From NCBI GenBank assembly GCA_964059195.1, contig CAXKWD010000003.1, positions 18,396,606 to 18,460,605 on the forward strand: DNA of 64,000 nt, in the 5' to 3' direction. The notes under the pieces are model-generated. The model worked only from the letters and a program-made list of their open reading frames with translations. It was not told where the DNA came from and did not search any database. Each line of letters begins with the position of its first letter. The stretch's first letter is position 1. Shown here piece by piece: positions 34,017 through 46,100 of this stretch. The position numbers and the translations under genes were made by a program. The stretch is from Ectobius pallidus. Its lineage: Eukaryota > Arthropoda > Insecta > Blattodea > Ectobiidae.

Positions 34017-34720
34017 ATACAGCTTTGGGTGAAATTCATAGGTGAGAAATAGATGAATTTCATTATTTTTTTCCGAAGCAATGAATTGCTCTACAATCTT
34101 GCAATCTGATATAACTTACTCTTTATTGACTACTTCTACAATTAGATAGATACTATTTTCAAAGTTAAATCAAACTTTTACAGTTATGGGTAGTTATCGT
34201 TTCAAAATGGCTGCCACGTTTCATGCACTGAACTGCCGTTTCCTTGATAATTTCCACAAATGCCAATATTTTTTAGTGATTCTTTCTTCTACCTATTTGT
34301 GAACATTATATGAACAACATCATGTACAATCTTTGGGATATCTAGAGTACAAGTATTTTTAAAAAATCAATTTAAAAAAATCTTTTTCATTAAAAAAATA
34401 TATATATTTAAAATAAACTACTTATTAATTATTTATGTTAAACGAATGATTGTATGACATTAACAAATACGCAGAAAAATAATCACTCAAAAATATTGAT
34501 ATTTGTGGAAGTTATCAAGGAAACGGCATTTCAGTGCATGAAACGTGGCTCCTATTTTGAAACGGTAATTACCCGTAACTGTAACAGTTTGATTAATTTT
34601 GAAAATAGTATGTAATTGTAGAAGTAACCAATAAAGAGTATGTCAGAGCAATTCGTTGCTGAGGAAAAGAATAACGAAATTCACCTGTTTCTCACCTATG
34701 AATTTCACTGAAAGCTGTAT
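34017..34720. mobile_element. Foldback element with arms of about 230-260 bp
   Basis: 34017-34278 is the inverse of 34494-34720 with scattered differences: ATACAGCTTTGGGTGAAATTC at the outer end, GGAAACGGCATTTCAGTGCA near the inner end. The 215-bp centre is AT-rich and non-coding. Confidence 0.8.
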
Positions 34721-34789
34721 AATTTAAGTTTATTCCTGCACGTGTTTGCTATTAAATTTACGCTCACTTATTGTCCCAGGAAAAGAAAG

Positions 34790-35880
34790 ATAATGTAAAC
34801 TTATAATGTACATGCTGACAGCCAACTACATTCAGATCGCAGACGGCGTCACCACCTCCAAGAAAATAACACAAACCAATGGCGTACTTCAGGGAGATCC
34901 CCTAAGTCCCTTGCTATTCAACGTGGCCACACACGACGTTGTACGTACGATCAGACAAGAGGCAGAGAATGTGAAAATATACATTTATGCTGACGACATG
35001 GTTATCGGGTCTCACTCCATAGAAGAACTTCAGAAGGCAACCAATCAACTGGACAAGTGGGCAAAAGAAAACAAACTAGAAATCAACACAGACAAAACTG
35101 TAAAGATGACTTTCCGCAATGGAGGCCGAGAATCAGCGAAGGACAAAATCTACCTAGGACCAGAACCCCTCAAGAGCGTAAACGCCTTCAAATACTTGGG
35201 TCTGACACTACAAACCACAGGCAGGTCATTCAGAACGCATATAAAGTCTAGAGCAACAGCTGCCACGAAAGCCATGTTTGACATCACAGCACTATCCAGA
35301 ATCTCACTAGAAACTGCCATGGAGTTATTCGACGCAAAAATAGTCCCCATCGCCACATATGCAATAGACATAGTATGGGAAAAACTAAGCGTTAGAGACC
35401 TAAGAACATTGGAAGCTGTCAAATCACGCTTCCTGAAAGCTGCCTTAGGAGTATCAAAGCATACAAGATCCAGACTAGTTTACGAACTTGCCAAAGAGCC
35501 TTTCTTCATGGAAGACCTACGAATTAAGTTAGCCCTACCATCCACGGACAGCTGGAAGAGGTTGATGCAAGAAAGACAGAATAAGAGAGAAGAGATCTGG
35601 CCCAGCTTCTACACGACGGAGGCCATGACGAGCAGAACATGGACAGGAACCAACCAAGAACTCCGACGCCTGGTAAACTCGTTAGCAGTGCATGGTTACC
35701 ACCATAAAATATGTAAAACTAAGAGTTATCACGACCCTGACAGCAACTGTGTATGCGAACTGTGCGATCAACTTTGTGAGAGATATCACGTCGTCACGTG
35801 CAAACAAAGGCATAAGAACCTAGTGGAGTTTTGTAAGATGTAAGATGTTATAACTCTTAAAAACTTGCACAATTTGTGCG
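34790..35880 (+). mobile_element. 5'-truncated LINE with intact 3' half of ORF
   Basis: Carries the reverse transcriptase segment described in the next entry, then a short 3' UTR ending around an A-rich tract (35900-35910). Base composition is clearly richer in C and A than its surroundings, consistent with a recent insertion. Confidence 0.8.
34806..35843 (+). pseudogene. Non-LTR retrotransposon reverse transcriptase, C-terminal 345 residues
   Basis: One uninterrupted frame. NGVLQGDPLSPLLFN is the RT block with the GxPLSP signature, and YIYADDMVIGS holds the catalytic YADD. NKLEINTDKTVKMTF and FKYLGLTLQTTG are the following blocks, and a thumb-like region follows. Near the end CELCDQLCERYHVVTC looks like the CCHC knuckle found after RT in many LINEs. 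The endonuclease and the first RT blocks (including the first catalytic Asp) are missing, so it cannot work alone. The lack of stops over 1 kb indicates a young copy. I do not assign a clade. Confidence 0.88.
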
Positions 35881-36589
35881 CATTTCTGTTTAATTAATTA
35901 AAAAAAAATTAATAATGTACAGCCGACTGCAAAAAGGATGAGCCGTCTGAACGTTTTAAGTTCCAGATATAAAATACTGCGCATGCTCGTCCCGTCTCGT
36001 CATCGCCTGCATAGCCTACACAGGGTAGCATATTACTAAATCTCAGAAATGGTTGAAATCTGTTTAAGAACCGATATTTGTTATTAAATCGAATGGAGAA
36101 TCAATTCTGGATACACTAGGTTATCTAAAAAAATTAAATAAGAATATCGCCGACCAATATAAAATTAATTGGAGCCAATATTGAAATTATATGTCCACGT
36201 ATGGTAATCAGTAAGTAAAATGACACAATCGTAAAGTACCCGACTTGCGAAATGAGAGAGTTATACTGGCTCTAAGTTCGAATCTCACACCATCCTTAAT
36301 TATTTTAATTACAAGTTTCTGGTCATATATCCAGCAAGCGAACAAAATACGTACGAATCCCAAAAACAGACTTTTATTCGTATTGCATATGGTTTGTTAT
36401 GTTTTTTATTTAAGTAAACTAAAAACATATTTATGTCAGCTTTGTCGGAAGTTCACATAACATAACATAACATTGACGAATTAATGGGAAGCGAACTCAC
36501 ATCCTTCGGTACAGAAAGTAGAGACGTTCTGTCAATGAGCCCACCAAAGCAATATTTATAAAGTAAAATAAAATGTTCCCTATCACAGG
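35881..36589. other. Intergenic DNA
   Basis: No gene or repeat recognised. Confidence 0.35.
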
Positions 36590-36880
36590 CCATGGAGGCC
36601 CAGATGGTTACAGGAGGTTGAGGCTCCCAGATTTTAGACTTGCGGCACATGAAGGCGATAAGGTTGTCAGCCTTACGCACCGGCCGCCTTTAACCCCAGG
36701 ATTGCTCCTGGTACTCATTTCTGTTAGAGGCTGGGTCGACCCTAGGGCCGTAGTGCCACCAGAAGGATTAGGCCAATTGAAAAGTCTCAACGACCTCATC
36801 GGGAATCGAACTCGCGACCTTCTGGTTTGTAGCGCAGCGCCTTATGAATCATGCGTTACACTAATTCATCATAACGAGTA
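36590..36880 (-). repeat. tRNA-derived SINE, family F
   Basis: The minus strand head contains GAAGGTCGCGAGTTCGATTC (box B) about 36815, followed by a GC-richer body to CATGGAGGCCCAGATGG at the left. The composition differs sharply from the flanks. Confidence 0.6.
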
Positions 36881-37774
36881 AAATTTTTAAACCAATTTTG
36901 AAACAGTTCATTATGTTATTGCGTATTATTGTGGATCAAGAATAATTCTAAGGTATTGAATTATTTTTAATCATTGGCTTTCTGTCAGATCCAAAATTCA
37001 TTTTAGACCGGTTGATAGATCCAGCTCAATTTCTTCTGGTTACTGTGAAGGCATTCGTAGTGATAGAAGGCTCCTATTTGCTCATAAGTATGCTGGATAT
37101 CCAACCAACATCCAACAAAAGCGATTTGAACTTCCTGTAATTTACCTTGATTTCATAGATGAGTTGCCACTATTAAACTTCGAACCCTCGCATATAACTG
37201 ATTTAATTGGATTCTAGGGGATTGAAGGACGTGCCATAAAACTAGAAAGAAGACATTACTAAAAGCAATGATTTAAAACATTCTTTTGTTTAGTTTACAG
37301 GAAATGAGAATGAGTATGGCGGAAATTGCGTATTTTTTCTACAGTCAGAGGCAAGTTTCTTACAGATCTGGTTGACAATCGTGCAAGCCATTTCTTTTTC
37401 TGTACATCTGTTTTATTTCCCATTTCCAATTCGGATTTGTTTTCTTTCTCTATTTCCGAAGTTGCTTACATTCCATAATCCAAAGTTCAGAAACCCGTTT
37501 TCTTTCTTGAGTTGACTGGGATTTTACAACTTCCCATCTACCATACGAACGAGAGCTATTAATATATTTGTGTATTTTTCATAAGGCGCTGTCTTCATCG
37601 TATAACTTGTACGTATATTATAAACGAGGGATGGAGTATTAGTCACGGCGACTATTTTCTTCTTGAAAATGTGGGATCATTTTCAAATTTTGAAATAATT
37701 GAAAGGGTAATTTATGGAATATATGTAAGGTGGAGGTTATGGGCTCTAGATATAGGATAGAGTAGGGAGGATAC
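36881..37774. other. Intergenic DNA
   Basis: No gene or repeat recognised. Confidence 0.35.
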
Positions 37775-38030
37775 ATCCGTAAATATGCTTACACGACGGC
37801 ATTGTGCCACTTTACTGTATTACAGTAGTTGGAAGCATGAAATGAAAGCGCGCATAACCCAACCTATAAAACCCTTTAACTTCGGTAGGGAAGGTCTTTA
37901 TTCACAAAGCTTCCATCAGCTCCCTGTAGCATTCTCTGGTGTTTCCGCTCTAAGAAAAGCTATTCTGATGTAAGAACGCTGTTCACATCTTGTCACATCC
38001 ATTATGCACAGCGGGTTACCCACAAGTTAA
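37775..38030 (+). repeat. Interspersed repeat related to the 43.8-44.2 kb foldback
   Basis: ACGACGGCATTGTGCCACTT, GGAAGCATGAAATGAAAGC, GTTCACATCTTGTCACATCC and AGCTATTCTGATGTAA recur in inverse order at 43822-44170. Confidence 0.7.
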
Positions 38031-38152
38031 TCCCTCTGTGCGTATGAAAATGCCACCAACGGACATGTAATTTGATGTCGTTACAAACAAATTTACAGAC
38101 AAACGAAACGCCGAACGAGATAAAAACAACACCCGCGTTGCTCGGTCATAAT

Positions 38153-38415
38153 AATTCCGGGGTGCGCGGGCAAAGAGTTAAGTTCACCATCCTAAAAAAT
38201 TGAGATATGTCCATAGAGTTAAAAATAAAAATGTTCTCTACATTTGTGTTAAGTCCAGTAAGTCATATTCAAAACTGTACGGTAGTTATGGATGTGTGCC
38301 TCATGGGTTTATCCATCTCTAAAGCTATGTTAGGCTGGTATAGTGTGATAAGTCACTCAAATTCTCAGTAAGAAGAAAGTGGACTTAACTCTCTTTGCCC
38401 GCGCACCCCGGAATT
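38153..38415. mobile_element. Short MITE with 30-bp TIRs
   Basis: AATTCCGGGGTGCGCGGGCA opens it and the inverse closes it; identity runs on through AAAG-AGTTAAGT with a two-base gap. The 200-bp centre is non-coding. Confidence 0.8.
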
Positions 38416-38460
38416 GTTGGAATGGTAATTCTTTCACTCTAGCAGTGTGTAGGTGGAAAT

Positions 38461-38574
38461 GTAGAGTCAGACTGAAAAATTCAATGCCATAGCCGGAATT
38501 TGAACCAAAATCTTCGGCACTCAAAACCCGGTTCAAATTCCGGCTATGGCATTTAATTTTTCAGTCTGATTCTA
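38461..38574. repeat. Hairpin built from a tRNA T-arm-like sequence
   Basis: 38461-38505 is the inverse of 38531-38574. Each arm holds GGTTCAAATTCCGGCTATGG, the sense copy being in the right arm; this resembles a box B. Confidence 0.75.
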
Positions 38575-38585
38575 CCTTTCCATCA

Positions 38586-38668
<83 letters not shown>

Positions 38669-38700
38669 TTTATTTTTTCATTTTCATTTTCATTTTCATT
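38586..38700 (+). repeat. (ATT)n microsatellite followed by CATTTT repeats
   Basis: Almost pure ATT units to about 38667, then TTTTCATTTTCATTTTCA. Confidence 0.9.
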
Positions 38701-38857
38701 TGTACACAATTTCATTTATAGACAAGTACAGTTAGGATATTTATTTTTATATGTTTTGAGTGTTTGCTCATTTATTTTAAATTTAGTTAAGGCGATATTA
38801 TTAATTTTAATACTGTATATATTTGTTTATACGGTATTCTTTAATTTGGTGTTCGTT

Positions 38858-39135
38858 TTGACCGCCGGCGTGGTCTTGTGGTTACCGTCGCTGACTATAG
38901 ATCCGTCGGCCCGGGTTCGATCCCCGGTCCCTGGTCACTCAGCCTCGCGATTCAAATTGAGGAGCTTCTTGATAGAGAAGTAGCGGTTCCGGTCATGGAA
39001 ACCACCACTAATGGCCGTGGGTGTCGGAATGCTGACTACATGCCCCCCAATCTTGCCGTCTGCCTATGGTAGATGACGCAGCGGTAGGCCTTGTCCCTTC
39101 AGGGATGTAGCGCCACGGAGTTTAGTTTAGTTTAG
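38858..39135 (+). repeat. tRNA-derived SINE, family A, most complete copy
   Basis: Head GCGTGGTCTTGTGGTTACCG (box A type) and GGGTTCGATCCCCGG (box B), then the conserved body (GGTCATGGAAACCACCACTA, GGTAGATGACGCAGCGG), ending in TTTAG repeats at 39117-39135. Body fragments recur at 11.5, 24.8 and 31.5 kb. Confidence 0.8.
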
Positions 39136-39950
39136 ATGTTACGTTTTGTGGGTACTAAAGAGAGTTCTTTCAATTTTAGTAAGCAAAATGCTTTCAGATT
39201 TAATCTTGAAATATATTATATGTCGTTGTTTGTTTTCTTCCGGGTTTGTCAACTCGTCACAGGACTAAAAGACAAAACAAGTTGACAAAATATAGGTCAC
39301 TGTTACGGTGATGGTACGATATAATAAATAAGCTCTTATATCTAAGGTGGTACGGTGCTACCATATACCAGCCTCTGCGTGCTTGCGTGCAAGCCCCGGT
39401 GTTCTATAGCCCATTTGTTTTCTTGCTAGAAAGAGAAGCATGGAATATTATATTGATCTAAATTTCAAGGCAGACTGTGGATATTTAAATTATGCAGTCT
39501 CCGGTAATAACCTGAAAAATTATCGAAGTGCAAAAAGATAGTAAGCATGTCTGTAATCTAAAGTGAGTATGAGCTAAATTATAAAAGCTGTGCAATTACT
39601 GTACGTGCAACTCTTCCTTCAACAATAAACTACCTCTGAATACAAAATATAGACCTTGAGTGCCGTCCCACGCAAGCGTTGGAATCCACACTATTCATCT
39701 TCGTAGTCCGGCGCTCTAGCCACAGCTAGCGCCAATCCGACAACCTCAAAACACGCAAGCGATGAATACCGATCTCGTTTCCACAGGTTAATTAGAACTT
39801 TTCTCTCCCTGAAATGTGTGATATTTATAGAATAATTACATCGCGTGAACTAGCCACCTTTCAGTATGCTTTCATTGTGTAAGTTTCGCTAGTTTAAAAA
39901 CGCAATGGGAGTTCATTTGTCGCGCTCTCTGTAGGGTGTGAACAGCGTGA
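39136..39950. other. Upstream region of the 40149 gene
   Basis: No clear repeat. GC content rises in places (39655-39780). Confidence 0.35.
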
Positions 39951-39989
39951 AATACATTATTGTTCATTTGAGAACGTATACGCTGCCGA

Positions 39990-40030
39990 CGTGTGATTGG
40001 TAGAGATTTCTAAACAGACACTTATTGGCT
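39990..40030 (+). promoter_or_regulatory. Two inverted CCAAT boxes upstream of the 40149 gene
   Basis: ATTGG occurs at 39996-40000 (TGATTGGTAG) and 40024-40028 (TTATTGGCTG), 120-155 bases before the start codon. The pair and position fit an NF-Y-type proximal promoter; no TATA box is obvious. Confidence 0.4.
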
Positions 40031-40148
40031 GCAGTGTTTTTTCTCTTATGATTTGACTTTTTTTGGTGGTAATTCGAAGGTTGTGAATGTATTTAAAGGA
40101 GTTGTTTCTCAATTTTGTGTGATTATAGTTGGTGTTGATCAAGGCACA

Positions 40149-43100
40149 ATGTCTAAAATAGAGGAAAGTGTTGGATTTTACCGCAAAATGTCGGATCTAC
40201 AAGAAAAACTGAGAAGAAGGTGAATTTCTAGGTTTTAGGTTAGATTAAGTGAGGTTAATGGGTGACGATTTAACCCATTCATACTTATTTATATACGTGT
40301 GTAACAGCTCCAAATGTAATATTCTTCTTTATTTACAGTGAAGAAGAACGGTTACAACTTGAAGAGAAGTTTACTCTCTTAATGAGAGCATGTCGAGATG
40401 AGTAAGTTGTCAGTTAAAGTTGTTAAGTTATAAGATGTATCTATAACTAAGATGTACAGGTAGCGCCACGGTTTTTGGCGTTTGGAAATTTTAATGGGCA
40501 GCTATGGTGCGAGTCACTTACTTTATCGTGGTCATGGTTTGGTCTGAGCGGGCGTGATGGGAGTATCAGAGGAGGGGCATGATTCCATTAGAACCGGTGT
40601 GACACATAGGCTGAAGCGCGAAGAATTATGCAACTTGATACTGGAGATGTATAAACACACTGCTGGAGATGCACTGTAACGTATTCCAATGTTAAAATAG
40701 TTTTATGCTGCACCCTAGGCTCCTCTCTAATGAGGCCCGCCTGGGAAGGTGGGATTTAGGGTTTCGTCACAGAAGAAATTCAATGTGAGACATAATAAAC
40801 CTCGTGCTATTCAGTATATTGCTCCTAAACTAATATAAACGTTCCTAACCTAACAAAACGGCGGAGCTTGGCTGGGGTGCAGCATAAATCTATCTTTTGC
40901 CTTTTGTTTAATCAGCACCATGTGCGTATGTGATCAAAGATAACATTATGAGGGGGCTAGCTAGCTACGCACTCAAGGACATATGCCAATATTGCTGGCG
41001 AGGCCTATATGTAGCCTATGTAGTCATATTCTGAAATTTATATAAACCTACATACTGTTATATGATTAGAGTATCTTAAGGGCAGTTGCAGTCAGTAGCT
41101 GGTGGTTGGCAGTCAGTAGTCGCCAGTCGGGAAATTCATGTTCAACTATCGACTGAACGAGTACTAGTTACACATTACGTGATTGAAATTCATTTAGAAT
41201 AGTTTACTCCGAAAAAGCAAGATGTGTTTTTAAGGAGGCCTACATTTTGTTACAGTTTAACATTTCCCTAACCTCAAAGGCAGCTTTGCTTTGTGTGATC
41301 AGCTGCCGCAGTTATATCTGTGCTAAATCCCGAGCTGACGACTGGAACTATCAACTAATTGCTATCGACTTTGCATTCTGGATAGACCTTAATCTCACAG
41401 ACCGACTATCGGTACCAGTACAATGCATTTAAATGTTCGACTTCTCAGTAGTATCTGTTTTAGTTTTCTCTTCTCACACATTTTACAAATTATCTGTTAA
41501 CCTAATCATGTTTAATTACGTACATTATTCTAGTTTGGTTAAAACAAATTGCATATGGTAGGTTTGCTTGTTTGTCATGGCTATTGAATGACAGTTGCGC
41601 TAAACTTGAGAATGCCTTGACTGCAGTGTCAGCCGGGCTGGCCAGGCTGTACCAATTAACCAAGTGTGCAATATCGTTAACATCACAAACATGACTACAT
41701 GCAGACTTAACTCTGGAGACAGCATATAGTAGTCTACAGATTATAAAAATAATGTCAGTGTTCTGTTTAGTACAAGGGTGATAAATAAAATCAGTGTTAG
41801 TAGGAGTTATAATTGAAATTATTTCAAAATAAAAGGACATGGTTTTAACGAGGTTTTGTGATGTAAGGTGTGGAAAGGAAATAAAACCGCTGCATTTAGA
41901 TAGTGGCAGCTGAATTCTAGATCAGTAACATGTAGTGCAAGTAATAGGTTAAGTTAGAGTAATATTAGTATAGCAGCGGCATACTGAACTCTGCATGTTT
42001 CGTTATGTGCCCTATTGAATATCTTTCTGCATTGGTAAATTTCATCGCTGTGGTAATAGTTCCTCTTTTGTTTTCCGTGGCTTGTGACTGTGCAGTGACT
42101 AGTGCTAAAGAAACATGAGTGTTCACAGGCATGGACATTCTCGGGCTGTTCCAGCAGTAGAATTTAACTGGGGGTAATTATTCCTAATGTGCCAAAATTT
42201 TGTCATGCTGGAATTCTTTTAAATGCATAGGCCTATAGATCTATAAAATGCCAACACATTCATGCACAGAAATAAATGTTGTCAACCAGGATGGGATTTA
42301 AATCTGTGACCTTAGGAACAGAAAGCCAGTGTTTTACTAACTGTTCCACATATGCCATCATTGCATGTTCATTTATAAAGGCCTTGGCTATCCTTTTCAT
42401 TACCGTGGGGAAGAAACATGGCAGTTTACTAGGAGACTTGTACAATATGGCAACATTTTATGACTGAGTGCAAAATTTTCAGTCACCAGATTGCCATTGG
42501 TGACCAGAATCCTGAAGCAGGCAACAAAGATTATTTTGAAAAATTATAATTTTATTTACTTTTATTATTTTAGTTTCTCCGACAAAAAATTGAATTCAAT
42601 AGTAAATATTTCAGCCACTTTTGGCACGGTTAAGTTGACTGAATAAGTATATTCTTATTTGCTCTGAAGCATTCTGAAATATCTGAAAGTTATCGGTATA
42701 ATTTGAATTTCAATGTAACATTCAAAGCTTTGTTTCCTTGAGTTTTAGCCAATCACTCTAGCTCCTATAGTAATAAGCAGGGCCCGGATTCTAATGACAT
42801 GTCATCTTTTTATTGATGCTGCACAGACATTGCCAACTTGTGGATAAATCCTAATCATGGCCTCTAGATTATAGAAATGCATTTTTATTAGGTCATTGTT
42901 TGTCATTTTTTGCAATTTTATATTTTTAGGGCATTTATTTCATTTTTAGGTCATTATTTTGTCATTTTCGTGTCATTTGCTTCCCTATTTAGTCATTTTC
43001 ATGTATTTACATTGAGTGTATTAACTTCTTTCGTCGCTCGCGGAGCTGTCTTTGAACTGTTGTTTGTTTAATGCAAGAAGGAAAAATTCGGCGTTAAAGT

Positions 43101-46100
43101 GTCGACATGTCTCAGTCGGAAATGAGAATCAAAGAAACCCCAAAATTTTGTATTATAGCATATTACTATTGTTATTAGATTGACTTGGCACCAGAGTGTG
43201 CCACCTGCTTGGATTTCAGAGTGCAAACTACTGTTTACCCTCAATAAGCAACAATATAATCCGGCAGACCACAAAAGGAAATGCCGAATTTTGACTCACC
43301 AGTGCCTAAGTGCCAGTATAAATTTTCGTGAGAAAAGAACATTCACAACATTACAGTTACTTACAGTTTTTCTAATTATGTACAAACTAGTCTATAACTT
43401 TGTGTGTACAATAGTATTTTTTATAAATAAAATATCAGTTTTTAGGTCATTTTTTATAATTATTAAGTCATTTTCTTTAAAATTTAGGGTCATTTTATAG
43501 GTCATTTTTCAAACAATTTTAGGTCATCAGAATCCGGGCCCTGGTAATAAGCATTATAAGCAATGTAGTTATTTTATGTTAATTAATTGAGATTGTTGAC
43601 TTTAGACTTCACTTTAAATGTCAACCATCTCATTTAATTAACATAGTAATATTGTTATAATTTGAGTTGGAAAGATGCACAGTGAAGTGATTTCAAACTT
43701 AAAGATTGTTGAGATCGGATCTTGCACACAAACTTCCACTTAATAGGTATATCTAACTCAGAATGCATTTCGATGGAAACTTTCCAACATCATCAGCTGA
43801 TCCGACTGTCACTCTAGCTGCATTCTCTGGCATTTTTGCTTTCTAAGAAAAAGCTATTCTGATGTAATAATGCTGTTCACATCTTGTGCCGTGTAGATAG
43901 ATGTGACAAGATGTCAACAGCATTTTCGCTCTAAGAAAACTGTTCACATCTTGTCACATCTATTCTACACAGCACAAGATGTCAACAGCATTATTACATC
44001 AGAATAGCTTTTTCTTAGAGAATGAAAATGCCAGAGAATGCCACAGGAAGCTGTGGAAGTTTTAGGAATAGGGACCTTCCGTACCGAACTTTGAGGGTTG
44101 TATAGGTTGGGCCATATGTGCTTTCATGCTTCCAACATTCTACAGTACAGTAGCATGACACAATGCCGTCATGTATGCATGTTTATTATTGTCTGCTCCC
44201 TTCTCTTTCCGATGTAGATGTAGATATCTCATTCTGAAGATCCTATGTTGAGTGAGGCTTAAGGATATAGAACACGTCAGATCAGAATAAAAATGCATGT
44301 TATAACAACAATATACAAAAACAATATACAATGTATGCATGTTTATTGTTGTCTGTTCCCTACTTTTTCCGATGGAGATGTAGATGTAGATATCTCATTC
44401 TGTAGATCCTATGTTGAGCGAGGCTCAAGGATATAGAACACGTCAGATCAGAATAAACATTCATGTTATAACAACAACATACAAAAACTGTAAGCTGAAA
44501 AACTTATGCAAGCTGGAAATATTCATTCGTATTGTAGAAGGTGTGAGTTATTAAAAATTCCTTGAGGGATCTTTTGAAAGATTTGCATTTGCTTTTAATA
44601 CACATTAATTTGTTTCTTGGAAGTTTATTGTAAATCTGTATTGCAGAATAATAAGCACCCGTCTGAAAGAGTTTTAATGAATTAGCTGGTATATGTAAAT
44701 CATTCATGTTTCTAGTTGTACGCCCATGTACACTGTAATTAGTTTGAAATTTATCAATATTATCTACCATATAACACATTACCGAGTTATATACTCCCCT
44801 GTGAGAGTGAGAACTTTTAATTTTTCAAATAGCAGTTTACAAGATTCTCTTTTTTCTTTCCTACATCTAGTACCTATAATCTGCACCATACATACAATCC
44901 AAACCCTAATCTTTCATTTGTACATTTCAAAATGATCCCACTTTAAAAAAAAGATGTCACGATTTTCATGGAAATAACTTATTCCTTGTATAAAACAATA
45001 ATGGCAACTAAAATTATTGGTTTGGCTAGTGCCTTCACTAATCTATGTTTATTGTACAAACTGAAATCTTCTCAGTCTCCACCCACTGGTCCATGTGATG
45101 TGACGTGACCCAAACTGGTTTTATTTGCTTATACCACATATTTATTTTTCAGAGAGGAAACGAGATTGAACAACTTGAGAGAGAGGTATGAGGCTTTCCT
45201 GGAGGAGGAGAAACACCGCCGGGAGCGTAATGACAGAATTTTGCAGACCTTGGACAGGATAGAAAGTAGAGCTTCGATACTGACAGCCAAGAGTGAGAGA
45301 CTGCGGCTCCTAAGAGTGAGTAATAATAAAATACATACAAATTACAGAATTATGCTTCAATAAATTTCACTGTTTCTGATCTAGCTTTTTAGGTATAATG
45401 TACCAAGAATCCACAAACTAGCTCAATTATTGTTCATATTTAGTGTGAAGAATTATTTAACATATAGATACTTCTGTGTCTTTTCGCTAGCCTAAGTATA
45501 AACCCGTCTGTAAAATAGAGACTTTTGTAAAAAGTGGTTTAACTGTTTTTATTTTATACATTCATTTTTTAATATAATTGAAATTTCTCTTTTCTTCCCC
45601 TTTTTAACAGATATGACAAATGCAGCCCTTAAACATGAGCTTTGCTCATCTGGGGGCTTTCAAACAAGGTTTGCATTTAAGATTTTAAAAGGTTTTCAAT
45701 ACGTAAGTCCACAAAGTTGGGTTTGTTTACAGAAACAAAACACAATTTCATGGAAATATTTATTGCAACAATTCCTTTGTTTATAATAATTTCTTAAGGT
45801 AACTCCCTACCAAATTATTATCCCTACAAAATAACACACCAGAAACTATTGAGTTTTAGATGACGGTTTCTTGAGAAAGTTTGATCAGCACGTGAAGGAA
45901 TAAGTGGGATAACTAGAACATCAACAGAACGGATTCACAACTAATTGCTCACATCAACAATATTTCTTTATTTCTGTCATAAGTCTTATCTGAAAGCTGT
46001 TGGCACTAGCGGTAATGGATTTTGAGAGATCTACCAGGTTGGTCCTATGACTTCTTGCCGCATCTCCATCGGTTATACCTTAGATAGAGTTGGATTTTTT

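Noticed and set aside
36573..36881. 102-residue frame
   Set aside because: Runs through a family F SINE; the translated sequence reflects the repeat.
38858..38935. True tRNA gene
   Set aside because: The head is tRNA-like but runs into a conserved SINE body that recurs at 11.5, 24.8 and 31.5 kb.
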